Shown: positions 1-7,326, counted from the first letter of the stretch. The stretch is DNA of 27,209 bases from CAVAWX01 sp963642995 (GCA_963642995.1 CAVIIZ010000022.1:1-27209), one strand, 5' to 3'. The notes: a model not told the origin generated them from the letters alone. Numbers and translations: made by a program.

Positions 1-462
1 GCCCGGGAAGGTCTGGATGGCGTTGTTGAACTTCATGACCGTGTCGTTGTAGGACTGGCGCATGTAGCTGATCTTGTCCTCGGTGTCGCGCAGCTGCCCT
101 TGCAGGTCCAGGAAGTTCTGGCTCGCCTTCAGGTCCGGGTAGGCCTCCACGCTGGCGAAGAGGGTCTTCAAGGTGCCCTCGAGCTGGTTGGCGGCCTTCG
201 CGCGCTCGGCCGGCGCCGTCGCCTTCATGCACGCGGCGCGCGCGTCGGTGACGTCTTGCAGCGTCTTGGACTCGTGCTTCGCGTAGCCCTTCACCGTCTC
301 GACCAGGTTGGGGACGAGGTCGAGGCGGCGCTGGAGCTGCACGTCCACCTGCGACCAGGCGTTGTCCACGCGGTTGCGCAGGCGCACGAGGTTGTTGTAC
401 ATCCAGATGCACGCGACGACCAGCACCACGACCACGACAGCGATGATTATTCCGACCACCAT
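1..462 (-). CDS. lemA: LemA family protein (3' end outside window)
   Basis: The N-terminal 154 residues are present and the gene runs off the left edge. It starts with a hydrophobic segment (about residues 2-20, rich in V, I and A, ending in CIWMYNNLV), which fits a single membrane anchor. A charged helical region follows with the LemA hallmarks WSQVDVQLQRR, DLVPNLVETVKGY and EAYPDLKA, then NFLDLQGQLRDTEDKI. In LemA proteins the N-terminus is membrane-inserted and the rest forms an antiparallel helical bundle; the molecular function is poorly defined. The ATG at 462 follows a GAGGGGG ribosome site. It lies 140 bp downstream of galU with a terminator-like hairpin and a TACAAT -10 between them, so it is probably transcribed separately. 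Confidence 0.9.
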   Translation of the reverse strand, partial: MVVGIIIAVVVVVLVVACIWMYNNLVRLRNRVDNAWSQVDVQLQRRLDLVPNLVETVKGYAKHESKTLQDVTDARAACMKATAPAERAKAANQLEGTLKTLFASVEAYPDLKASQNFLDLQGQLRDTEDKISYMRQSYNDTVMKFNNAIQTFPG

Positions 463-524
463 GAGAAAACCCCCTCGCTCGCAAGCCGCCCGCGGGCGCC
501 TTTCCTTCGCTTCAGCCGAGATTC

Positions 525-530
525 ATTGTA
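525..530 (-). promoter_or_regulatory. candidate -10 element for lemA
   Basis: Read on the minus strand this is TACAAT, one mismatch from TATAAT, about 60 bp before the lemA ATG and just downstream of a hairpin that may end galU transcription. No convincing -35 hexamer is seen 16-18 bp upstream, so this is suggestive only. Confidence 0.35.
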
Positions 531-545
531 CGCGCAAAGAGGGAC

Positions 546-579
546 GCAGGGCGCCGCCGTGCGTGCCGCGACGCCCTGC
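546..579 (-). terminator. hairpin after galU, possible terminator
   Basis: A perfect 8-bp inverted repeat (GCAGGGCG at 546-553, CGCCCTGC at 572-579) with an 18-nt GC-rich loop lies 24 bp past the galU stop. On the minus strand the 3' arm is followed by GTCCCTCTTT, which is only weakly U-rich, so termination may be inefficient or factor-dependent. Confidence 0.45.
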
Positions 580-602
580 ACCGAGGAGAAACCCTCTCCC
601 CT

Positions 603-1457
603 TCACGCCAAGACGGAACCGAGCGCCTCGCGCAGGGCGGGGGCAAAGCGCGGGTCTTTCAGCGCCATCTGCACGTTGGCGGCGATCCAGCTGGCGATGG
701 TGCCCGTGTCGTAGCCCCGGCCCGGTTCGATCACATAGGCGTAGACCTCCTCGCGCTCGAGCAGGTCCACGAGCGCGTCGGTCAGCTGGATCTCGCCGCC
801 CGCACCCGCAGGCGTCGTGGCCAAAAGCTCCATGACCGCAGGCGAGAGCAGGTAGCGCCCGAATATGGACAGGTTGCTGGGCGCGTCTTGCAGCGCGGGC
901 TTCTCCACCATCTTGTCCACCCGCACGACCCCGTCTTCCAGCTCCTCGCCTCCGACGATGCCGAAGCGGCTGACCTCGGAATCGGGCACGGGCAGCACGG
1001 CGATCACGCTCGCGCCGCCGTGCGCCGCCGAGATCTCGGCCATCTTCGAGCACACGTCGTTGCCGGGCACGAGCACATCGCCCAGCATGACGAGGAACAT
1101 GTCGTCGCCCACGGATTCGGCCGCGCAATGCACGGCATGCCCCAGCCCCAGCGGCTCGTCTTGCACGGCAAAGCTCACCGGCAGGCTGCCCGCGTGCGCG
1201 ACGGCCTCGGCGTACTTGTCCTTGCCCGCCGCCTTCATCTGCTCGACGAGCTTCTCGTTTTCGCTGAACTGCTCGGCGATGGAGGGCTTGCCCTCGCTCG
1301 TGACGATGACCACCTCGTCGGCGCCGGCGGCCAAGGCCTCCTCGACGATGTATTGGATGGTCGGCTTGTCCACGACGGGCAGCATCTCCTTGGGCTGCGC
1401 CTTCGTCGCGGGCAGGAAGCGGCTGCCCAGTCCCGCCGCGGGTATGACTGCTTTCAT
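603..1457 (-). CDS. galU: UTP--glucose-1-phosphate uridylyltransferase
   Basis: This 284-residue protein, the usual length for bacterial GalU, makes UDP-glucose from UTP and glucose-1-phosphate in the cytoplasm. The N-terminal nucleotide-binding signature is complete: AAGLGSRFLPATKAQPKEML, followed by DKPTIQYIVEEA. The family motifs EPLGLGHAV, LGDVLVPG (sugar-nucleotide/metal region) and GRYLL are also present, and the C-terminal GYDTGTIASWIAANVQMAL is typical of the family. The ATG at 1457 follows AGGAGG at good spacing and lies only 10 bp past the leuB stop, so it is likely the last gene of the thrS-leuCDB transcript. Its product could feed the surface-glycan genes found later in the window; that link is inference. 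Confidence 0.96.
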   Translation of the reverse strand: MKAVIPAAGLGSRFLPATKAQPKEMLPVVDKPTIQYIVEEALAAGADEVVIVTSEGKPSIAEQFSENEKLVEQMKAAGKDKYAEAVAHAGSLPVSFAVQDEPLGLGHAVHCAAESVGDDMFLVMLGDVLVPGNDVCSKMAEISAAHGGASVIAVLPVPDSEVSRFGIVGGEELEDGVVRVDKMVEKPALQDAPSNLSIFGRYLLSPAVMELLATTPAGAGGEIQLTDALVDLLEREEVYAYVIEPGRGYDTGTIASWIAANVQMALKDPRFAPALREALGSVLA

Positions 1458-1467
1458 CTTCGTCCTC

Positions 1468-2580
1468 CTAGATGCGTTCGGCTATCTTCGTGCCCATGTC
1501 GCTTGTGGACAGCACGTGGTCGGCAGGCGTCGTCTCCTGCGCGATGTCGTAGGTGCACCAGCCGTCTGCCAGCGCCTCGCGCACGGCGCGGTCGACGTCG
1601 GCGGCGGCCTCGTCCATGTCGAAGCTGTACTTCAGCATCATGGCGGCCGACTGGATCTGGCTGATGGGGTTCACGTCGTTTTTCCCCGCGTGGCTGGGCG
1701 CCGAGCCGTGGCTGGGCTCGTAGAGCGAGGTGGAGTCGCCCAAAGACGCGCTGGCCAAAAGCCCCAGCGAGCCGCACAGCATCGAGGCCTCGTCGGAGAG
1801 TATGTCGCCGAAGGTGTTTTCCGTGACGATGACGTCGAAGCGGTCGGGGTGGTTGATGATCTGCATGGCCGTGTTGTCCACGAGCATGTCGGAAAACTCC
1901 ACGTCCGGATAGTCGGCCGCCACCTCGTGGGCGATCTTTCGCCACAGGCGGCTCGTGTCGAGCACGTTGGCCTTGTCCACGCTGGTCAGCTTGCCGCGGC
2001 GCTTGCGCGCGGCCTCGAACCCGCGGCGGATGATGCGCTCGATCTCGTAGGCGTCGTATTGCATGACGTCGTAGGCGTGCGTGCCCGGCTGCTGCCCGTC
2101 GGCGCTGCCCGCGCCCGCGACGCCTTCTTGCGTGACATGGTCGCCGAAATACAGCCCGCCCGTCAGCTCGCGCACGATCAGCAGGTCCACGCCCCTCACC
2201 TTCTCGGTCTTGAGCGGCGAGTTCGCGGCGATCGCGTCGTATATCTGCACGGGGCGCAGGTTCGCGTACAGCCCCAGCTCCTTTCGGATCTCCAGCAGGC
2301 CGTGCTCGGGGCGCGGCGCACCCGGCTCGGTCGTGTCCCACTTCGGGCCTCCCACGGCTCCCAGCAGCACCGCGTCGCACTCGCGTGCCAGTTCAAGCGT
2401 CGCGTCCGGCAACGCCTGCCCGCACTCGTCGATGGCCGCCCCGCCTATCAGTGCGTCGTGAAACTCGAAGGCGACGCCGTGCTTTCTCTCGACGGCGTGC
2501 AAGACCTTGACGGCCTCGGCCACGATCTCCGGCCCTATGCCGTCTCCCGCCGTCACGCACACTTTGCAGCTCTTGCCCAT
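1468..2580 (-). CDS. leuB: 3-isopropylmalate dehydrogenase
   Basis: The protein has 370 residues and catalyses oxidative decarboxylation of 3-isopropylmalate in leucine synthesis. Family motifs run in order: GDGIGPEIV (residues 13-21), LLGAVGGPKWD (72-82), VRELTGGLYFG (136-146), the substrate/metal region VDNTAMQ (234-240), and SDEASMLCGSLGLLASASLGD-type helices near 262-282. I chose the ATG at 2580 because GAGGAG lies 6 bp before it; an in-frame ATG at 2598 has no good ribosome site. The NAD-discriminating loop is odd. Most IPMDHs read HGSAPDIAGK, but here residues 291-300 are HGSAPSHAGK, so the Asp that binds the adenosine ribose of NAD is Ser and the next residue is His. An isocitrate dehydrogenase is unlikely given the leuCD context. 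Confidence 0.93.
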   Translation of the reverse strand: MGKSCKVCVTAGDGIGPEIVAEAVKVLHAVERKHGVAFEFHDALIGGAAIDECGQALPDATLELARECDAVLLGAVGGPKWDTTEPGAPRPEHGLLEIRKELGLYANLRPVQIYDAIAANSPLKTEKVRGVDLLIVRELTGGLYFGDHVTQEGVAGAGSADGQQPGTHAYDVMQYDAYEIERIIRRGFEAARKRRGKLTSVDKANVLDTSRLWRKIAHEVAADYPDVEFSDMLVDNTAMQIINHPDRFDVIVTENTFGDILSDEASMLCGSLGLLASASLGDSTSLYEPSHGSAPSHAGKNDVNPISQIQSAAMMLKYSFDMDEAAADVDRAVREALADGWCTYDIAQETTPADHVLSTSDMGTKIAERI

Positions 2581-2614
2581 GTTCAACTCCTCGTCCATTG
2601 AGCCCCGCGTTTCG

Positions 2615-2656
2615 CCGAGGCCCGCCTTTCGCCGGCGCCGCGCACGACGGCCTCGG
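2615..2656 (-). repeat. inverted repeat in the leuD-leuB spacer
   Basis: A perfect 8-bp inverted repeat (CCGAGGCC at 2615-2622, GGCCTCGG at 2649-2656) separated by 26 bp lies in the only sizeable spacer of the operon (97 bp). It can form a GC-rich mRNA hairpin upstream of the leuB ribosome site and may affect mRNA processing or partial termination. There is no U-tract. Confidence 0.4.
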
Positions 2657-2677
2657 GCCGGGCGCGCCGCGGGCGTC

Positions 2678-3172
2678 CTACTTGCCCGCCTTCTCCTTCG
2701 TGCGCGCGACCAGGCCGCCCGCCTCGATGATCTCGCGGATGAACGGCGGGAAGGGCTGCGCGGTCCAGCTCTGCCCCGTCGTCTCGTTTGCTATCGTGCC
2801 CGTGTCCGCGTCCACCGACACGCGGTCGCCGTCGGATATGCCGTCCACCGCCTCGGGGCACTCCATGATGGCAAGCCCCGTGTTGATGGAGTTGCGGTAG
2901 AAGATGCGCGCGAAGCTCTTCGCCACGACGCAGTCCACGCCGGCCGCCTTGATGCACACCGGCGCGTGCTCGCGCGACGACCCGCAGCCGAAGTTCTCCT
3001 CCGCCACGATGACGTCGCCCGGCTCGACCCGCTCGGTGAAGCCGGGGTCGAGGTCTTGCATGCAGTGCCTGGCCAGCTCGGCCGGGTCGGACGTGTTCAG
3101 GTAGCGGGCCGCGATGATGCAGTCCGTGTCCACGTCGCGCCCGTACTTGATGGCGCATCCGGAAAACCTCAT
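2678..3172 (-). CDS. leuD: 3-isopropylmalate dehydratase, small subunit
   Basis: This 164-residue LeuD is the short form that pairs with a roughly 420-residue LeuC. Together they isomerise 2-isopropylmalate to 3-isopropylmalate. The swivelling-domain signatures are present: YGRDVDTDCIIAARYLN (residues about 10-26), AEENFGCGSSREHAP (about 57-71, substrate-binding loop) and FARIFYRNSINTGLAIMECP. The ATG at 3172 lies 3 bp past the leuC stop and its AGGAGG ribosome site sits in the last codons of leuC, so translation of the pair is probably coupled. A homoaconitase or methylcitrate role cannot be excluded from the subunit alone, but the adjacent leuB supports leucine synthesis. Confidence 0.94.
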   Translation of the reverse strand: MRFSGCAIKYGRDVDTDCIIAARYLNTSDPAELARHCMQDLDPGFTERVEPGDVIVAEENFGCGSSREHAPVCIKAAGVDCVVAKSFARIFYRNSINTGLAIMECPEAVDGISDGDRVSVDADTGTIANETTGQSWTAQPFPPFIREIIEAGGLVARTKEKAGK

Positions 3173-3175
3173 CTT

Positions 3176-4450
3176 CTAGTCCTCCTGTTCCAGCTGCTCG
3201 GGCGTGCATATGTAGCCCGCCACGGCGGAAGCGGCCGCCACGGCGGGATTCGAGAGCACGACCTCGGACGTGGGGTCGCCCATGCGCCCGATGAAGTTGC
3301 GGTTGCTCGTGGAGACGGAGCGCTCGTGCGCGGCCAGCACGCCCATGTAGCCGCCCAGGCACGGGCCGCAGGTGGGCGTGGAGATGGCGCAGTTCGCGTC
3401 GAGGAACACCTCCATCAGCCCCTCGTCTGCGCATTGGCGCCACACGGCCTGCGTGGCCGGGATGACGATGCAGCGCACGCCCGGGTCCACCTTGCGCCCG
3501 CGCAAGACCTCGGCCGCCTGGCGCATGTCCTCGATGCGCCCGTTCGTGCAGCTGCCGATGACGGACTGGTCGATGTCGATGTCGTTGCACTCGGCCGCCG
3601 GGCGCGTGTTGGAGGGCAGATGCGGCAGCGAGACCGTCTGGGGGATCTCGGCCGCGTCGATGTGGATGATGCGCTCGTAGACGGCGTCGGCGTCGGCGTG
3701 GTACTCGACGCCGGGGCGCTCGGCGCGAGGCTCCACGTAGACGCGCGTGATGTCGTCAACCTCGAAGATGCCCGCCTTGGCGCCGGCCTCGATGGCCATG
3801 TTCGATATGGTCAGGCGGCTTTCCATGGACAGCTGCGCTATGGCAGGACCGCTGAATTCCATGGCACGGTAGAGGGCGCCGTCCACGCCGATCTGCCCGA
3901 TGATGTGCAAGATGACGTCTTTGCCCACGACCCCCGGTTGAAACTGCCCGTCGATGACGAACTTGATGGTGGGCGGCACCTTGAACCAGGCGCGTCCCGT
4001 GGCAAAGCCCACGCCCACGTCCGTCGAGCCCATGCCGGTGGACAGCGCCCCGAGCGCCCCGTAGGTGCAGGTGTGCGAGTCGGCGCCGATGGTGAGGTCG
4101 CCCGGCACGACGACGCCTCGCTCGGGCAGCAGCGCGTGCTCGACGCCCATGACGCCCACCTCGTAGTAATGCGTCAGCTTCTGCTCGCGGGCGAACTCGC
4201 GGGTCTTTTTCGCCTGCTCGGCCGATTTTATGTCCTTGTTGGGCGTGTAGTGGTCGGGCACGAGCACGACCTTTTCCGCATCGAAGACGCTATCCGAGAT
4301 CTGGCGGCACACGTCGATGGCGATGGGCGCCGTGATGTCGTTGGCGTGCACGATGTCGAGGTCGCACTCGACCAGCTGGCCGGGCTCGACTTCGGGAAGA
4401 TGCGCGTGCGCGGCGAGGATCTTCTCCGCGACGGTCATGGGGCGTGTCAT
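3176..4450 (-). CDS. leuC: 3-isopropylmalate dehydratase, large subunit
   Basis: The 424-residue LeuC carries the [4Fe-4S] cluster. The three cluster cysteines appear as VIGSCTNGR (about residue 300) and the CxxC in STPTCGPCLGG (about residues 358-368). Other aconitase-fold motifs are VPDHYTPNKD, GADSHTCTYGALG and GVGFATGRAWFKVPPT. The length fits the type-2 LeuC family rather than the roughly 470-residue E. coli type. The open frame extends much further upstream (to about 5869), but that part is a shadow of thrS. The start at 4450 is supported by MTRPMTVAEKIL and by AGGTG 5 bp upstream. It begins 32 bp after the thrS stop, and its ribosome site lies in a short duplication of the thrS 3' end. 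Confidence 0.94.
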   Translation of the reverse strand: MTRPMTVAEKILAAHAHLPEVEPGQLVECDLDIVHANDITAPIAIDVCRQISDSVFDAEKVVLVPDHYTPNKDIKSAEQAKKTREFAREQKLTHYYEVGVMGVEHALLPERGVVVPGDLTIGADSHTCTYGALGALSTGMGSTDVGVGFATGRAWFKVPPTIKFVIDGQFQPGVVGKDVILHIIGQIGVDGALYRAMEFSGPAIAQLSMESRLTISNMAIEAGAKAGIFEVDDITRVYVEPRAERPGVEYHADADAVYERIIHIDAAEIPQTVSLPHLPSNTRPAAECNDIDIDQSVIGSCTNGRIEDMRQAAEVLRGRKVDPGVRCIVIPATQAVWRQCADEGLMEVFLDANCAISTPTCGPCLGGYMGVLAAHERSVSTSNRNFIGRMGDPTSEVVLSNPAVAAASAVAGYICTPEQLEQED

Positions 4451-4500
4451 GGCTGCACCTGCGCTTTCTGCGACGTCATGGGCTACACCTGCGCTTTTCT
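4447..4500 (-). repeat. short direct repeat at the thrS/leuC junction
   Basis: Plus-strand 4447-4469 and 4476-4500 are imperfect copies of one unit, sharing CACCTGCGCTTT with nearly identical flanks. The right copy encodes the last ThrS codons (KAQV-stop). The left copy repeats those bases outside the gene and supplies the AGGTG before the leuC start. Confidence 0.6.
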
Positions 4501-6408
4501 CAAGATGTCGGCGAAAGCCTCGACGGACATGGCGCCCAGGTCGCCCTCGTGGCGCTCGCGCACGGCCACCTCGCCCGCCTCCACTTCCTTGTCGCCCAGC
4601 ACGAGCATGTAGGGGATCTTCTGCTGCTGGGCCTTGGCGATCTTCACCCGCATGGGCTCGTTTTGGCCGTATATCTCGACGCGGCCGCCCGCCTCGCGCA
4701 GGCGCGCCTGCAGCTCGCGCGCCGGGCCTTCGTGGCGATCGGCGATGGGGACGATCGCCGCCTGCACGGGGGCGAGCCACAGCGGCAAGGCGCCCGTCGT
4801 GTGCTCGATGAGTATCCCCAAGAAGCGCTCGATGGAGCCGAAAAGCGCGCGGTGCAGCATCCAGGGGCGCTCGGAGCTGTTCTCGGAGGTGCGGTAGACG
4901 ATGTCGAAGCGCTCGGGCAAGTTGAAGTCCACCTGCACGGTCGAGCATTGCCACCAGCGGCCGATCGCGTCTTTTACCTTGATGTCGATCTTGGGGCCGT
5001 AGAAGGCGCCGTCGCCTTCGTTTATCTCGTAGGGGATGCCGCGGCGCTCGATGGCCTGCCTCAAGAAGCTCTCGGCCTTCTCCCACATCTCGTCGGTGCC
5101 GATGGATTTCTCCGGGCGCGTCGATATCTCGGCGGCGTACTCGAATCCGAACTCGCCCATGATGTGGTCGGCCAGATCGAGGATGGCGCACACCTCGTCG
5201 ACCACCTGGTCCTCGCGGCAGAACACGTGCGCGTCGTCTTGGGTGAAGCCGCGCGCGCGCATCAGGCCGTGCACCGCGCCGGACAGCTCGTGGCGGTAGA
5301 CCGTGCCGAACTCGAAGTAGCGGATGGGCATCTCGCGGTAGCTGTGGATGTCGTTTTTGTACAAGATGACGTGCCCGGGGCAGTTCATGGGCTTGACCCC
5401 GTACTCGGTCAGGTTCGGGGAGTCGGCCGAGCCCTCGTCGATCTGCAGGAAGTACATGTTTTCCTTGTAGTAGCCGTAGTGCCCGGAGGTTTTCCACACG
5501 TCGGCCTTGTAGATGTGCGGGGTGATGACCTCCTCGTAGCCGCGGCGGTACAGCTCGCGGCGCAGCCATTCCTGCAGCAGGCGGATGACGCGCGCGCCCG
5601 CCGGCAGATACAGCGGNNNNNNNNNNGCCATGTCGTCCATCATGTAGATGCCCAGCTCGCGGCCGAGTTTGCGGTGGTCGCGTTTCTCGGCTTCCTCCAG
5701 GCGCACGAGGTAGGCCTTCAAGTCCTTTTTGGAAAACCAGGCGCTGCCGTAGATGCGCTGCAGCATCTCGCGCTCGCTGTCGCCTTTCCAGTAGGCGCCC
5801 GCCACCTTCATCAGCTTGAAGCCCTTGGGGTCTACCATGGACGCGCGCGCGACATGCGGGCCTGCGCACAGGTCCACGAAATCGCCGTGGCGGTAGACGG
5901 TGATGGTCGCGTCGTCGTCGAAATCCTCGATGCGCTCGAGCTTGAAGCGCTGGTCTTTGAAGATCTCGCGGGCTTGTTCGCGCGTGACGACCTCGCGCAC
6001 GAACGGCTCGTCTTCGGCGACGATCTCGCGCATCTTGGCCTCGATGGCCTCGAAGTCGTCTTGGTTCACGGGGCGCGAAAGCTCGAAATCGTAGAAGAAG
6101 CCGTCGTCTGTCTGCGGCCCGAAGGCGATCTGCGCCCCCGGGAAGAGCATCTGCACGGCCTCGGCCATGATGTGCGCGCAGCTGTGGCGCATGATGCCCA
6201 AGGCTTCGGGCGAGCGGCTCGTGACGATCTCGACCGCGTCGCCGTCTTTCACCGTGTCCACCAGGTCGGCGAACTTTCCGTTTATCTTGCCCGCAAGCGC
6301 CGCGCGGGCAAGCCCCTCCCCGATGGACGCGGCGACGTCGGCCAGCGTCGCGCCTTGCTCCAACTCGCGCTTTGACCCGTCCGGCAATACGACTTCGATG
6401 GTGCTCAT
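4483..6408 (-). CDS. thrS: threonyl-tRNA synthetase
   Basis: The class II synthetase has about 641 residues. It opens with a TGS domain (1-65), then the editing domain with the HxxxH motif HSCAH (75-79) and its later Cys/His partner (LCAGPHVA). The catalytic core carries the zinc cysteine in NCPGH, motif 2 in FGTVYRHELSGAVHGLMR, and motif 3 in HRALFGSIERFLGILIEH. The C-terminal anticodon-binding domain starts at about PLWLAPVQ. The ATG at 6408 follows GGAAAGGAA. A 10-N assembly gap lies between MMDDM and PLYLPAG, in the segment just before motif 1, and frame is kept across it. There is no T-box upstream; instead the leader carries two tandem hairpins resembling tRNA-Thr anticodon arms. Confidence 0.96.
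   Translation of the reverse strand: MSTIEVVLPDGSKRELEQGATLADVAASIGEGLARAALAGKINGKFADLVDTVKDGDAVEIVTSRSPEALGIMRHSCAHIMAEAVQMLFPGAQIAFGPQTDDGFFYDFELSRPVNQDDFEAIEAKMREIVAEDEPFVREVVTREQAREIFKDQRFKLERIEDFDDDATITVYRHGDFVDLCAGPHVARASMVDPKGFKLMKVAGAYWKGDSEREMLQRIYGSAWFSKKDLKAYLVRLEEAEKRDHRKLGRELGIYMMDDMXXXXPLYLPAGARVIRLLQEWLRRELYRRGYEEVITPHIYKADVWKTSGHYGYYKENMYFLQIDEGSADSPNLTEYGVKPMNCPGHVILYKNDIHSYREMPIRYFEFGTVYRHELSGAVHGLMRARGFTQDDAHVFCREDQVVDEVCAILDLADHIMGEFGFEYAAEISTRPEKSIGTDEMWEKAESFLRQAIERRGIPYEINEGDGAFYGPKIDIKVKDAIGRWWQCSTVQVDFNLPERFDIVYRTSENSSERPWMLHRALFGSIERFLGILIEHTTGALPLWLAPVQAAIVPIADRHEGPARELQARLREAGGRVEIYGQNEPMRVKIAKAQQQKIPYMLVLGDKEVEAGEVAVRERHEGDLGAMSVEAFADILRKAQV
5617..5626. other. assembly gap (10 N) inside thrS
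   Basis: Ten undetermined bases. The thrS reading frame is open on both sides and in register across the gap, so the true missing length is probably a multiple of three plus one, or the size is right by chance. Confidence 0.95.
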
Positions 6409-6430
6409 GGTGTTTCCTTTCCGCCCTGCC

Positions 6431-6482
6431 TTCGGCTACAAACCGAGTGGGACTTTTCCTAGCGGCTCGGCCACAAACCGAG
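6431..6482 (-). promoter_or_regulatory. tandem tRNA-Thr anticodon-arm mimics in the thrS leader
   Basis: Read as mRNA (minus strand), two 17-nt copies differing at one base lie 35 bp apart. The distal copy folds as CUCGG-UUUGUGG-CCGAG, a perfect 5-bp stem with a 7-nt loop. The proximal copy folds as CUCGG-UUUGUAG-CCGAA, four pairs plus a C/A mismatch. In anticodon-arm numbering each loop gives U33, then UGU at 34-36 and a purine at 37; UGU is a tRNA-Thr anticodon. The proximal hairpin ends 22 nt before the thrS ATG, next to the GGAAAGG ribosome site. E. coli ThrRS is known to repress its own mRNA by binding two such anticodon-like arms. The autoregulatory role here is inference. Confidence 0.6.
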
Positions 6483-6496
6483 TCTGCTGCCTGAAA

Positions 6497-6533
6497 CGCC
6501 GCGACGGGTCCCTAAAGCCCCGCGTGCGCGGCG
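6497..6533 (-). terminator. hairpin after the zinc-ribbon gene
   Basis: A perfect 7-bp inverted repeat (CGCCGCG at 6497-6503, CGCGGCG at 6527-6533) with further internal pairing (GGG with CCC) starts 13 bp past the stop of the upstream minus-strand gene. It is followed on the minus strand by only three T. It could be a weak terminator or an extra structural domain of the thrS leader. Confidence 0.4.
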
Positions 6534-6546
6534 TGTGAAACCACGG

Positions 6547-7230
6547 CTATTTGGACGACGTGCGCGTCTTCGAGCGGCCAGACGGCGCGGAAGACCCGGA
6601 TTTCTTCATGGAAGACGAGCGGGAACCGCCCTTGCGCGCGGCGCCGGAGGCCCGAGACGCGTCTTGCGCAGAAGACGAGGACGCGCCGGCAGACGCGGCG
6701 CTCGACGATGCGCGTTTTTTCGCCGGCGCAGAGGAGGCGGGCTTGCCGGCCGGCGCCTTCGAGGCATGCGAGGAGGCCGCGCGCTGCGCAGGCGGGGCGC
6801 CCTGGCCTACGGGCTGCGTGCAATACGGGCACACGGTCCAAGAGGGATCGAGGGTGCGGCCGCAGCGCGTGCAGCGGTTGCGCAGCTGGTGGTGGCAGCG
6901 CGGGCAGACGACGAAATCCTTTTGCGACGGGTAGCCGCAATGCGGGCAGTCCGCGTACTCGTCGAGCTGGCGCTGGAGCAAGTCGAGCTGCATGTACTGC
7001 TCGTCGCGGTCGAGGGTCGTCATGGACGGGCGCAGCAGGCAATAGGCAACGAGGCCGGCCACCGGGATGATGGCGATGACGGCCCACATGAAGGCGGGCG
7101 CGTTGCGCTCGCGCGCATCGCGGAAGACCCACACGATGCACAGCAGGTAGAGCATGATGACGACGATGGTGACGACCGCCAAGGCGATCTGCACCGGCAA
7201 GCTGAACATCTGGGTGAGTATCTCGCTCAT
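6547..7230 (-). CDS. membrane protein with double zinc ribbon and low-complexity tail
   Basis: The protein has 227 residues and no firm family assignment. Two membrane segments are clear (about 11-36 and 46-66, the second IIPVAGLVAYCLL). A short linker (DRDEQYMQLDLLQRQLDEY) precedes a double zinc ribbon with CPHC at 95-98, CPRC at 109-112, CTRC at 120-123 and CPYC at 134-137. After residue 140 the tail is rich in Ala, Ser, Lys and Gly and ends with a basic KTRTSSK. The ATG at 7230 follows AAGGGG at 6 bp; a longer in-frame start at 7275 lacks a ribosome site. The order resembles PLDc_N-like two-helix membrane proteins carrying a zinc ribbon. Its role is unknown. It lies directly upstream of thrS and may share its transcript. 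Confidence 0.85.
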   Translation of the reverse strand: MSEILTQMFSLPVQIALAVVTIVVIMLYLLCIVWVFRDARERNAPAFMWAVIAIIPVAGLVAYCLLRPSMTTLDRDEQYMQLDLLQRQLDEYADCPHCGYPSQKDFVVCPRCHHQLRNRCTRCGRTLDPSWTVCPYCTQPVGQGAPPAQRAASSHASKAPAGKPASSAPAKKRASSSAASAGASSSSAQDASRASGAARKGGSRSSSMKKSGSSAPSGRSKTRTSSK

Positions 7231-7312
7231 CGAAACCCCTTGTTTCACGTTGCTCGATATTGCTTCGCACCGCACATGGGCGCATATCGCGCGCGGGCAC
7301 GGCTTGCGCGGG

Positions 7313-7318
7313 ATTCTA
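7313..7318 (-). promoter_or_regulatory. candidate extended -10 for the zinc-ribbon gene
   Basis: The minus strand reads TGCTAGAAT, an extended -10 (TGn plus TAGAAT) just past the folC stop and about 80 bp before the zinc-ribbon gene start. No clear -35 is present, which is tolerated with an extended -10. It could drive the zinc-ribbon gene and the thrS operon. Confidence 0.4.
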
Positions 7319-7326
7319 GCACCAAA

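Noticed and set aside
865..2601. Long plus-strand open frame across galU and leuB
   Set aside because: Antisense shadow in high-GC DNA; no protein motifs, while the minus strand encodes complete known enzymes.
4451..5869. In-frame upstream extension of leuC giving a protein of about 897 residues
   Set aside because: The extension is an Arg/Ala-rich shadow of thrS on the same strand in another frame; the LeuC family start and ribosome site are at 4450.
6431..6482. tRNA gene or tRNA fragment
   Set aside because: Only the anticodon arm is imitated; there is no acceptor stem, D arm or T arm around either hairpin.
6409..6546. T-box riboswitch upstream of thrS
   Set aside because: No AGGGUGGNACCGCG-type antiterminator bulge and no specifier-loop layout; the two hairpins have anticodon-type loops instead.
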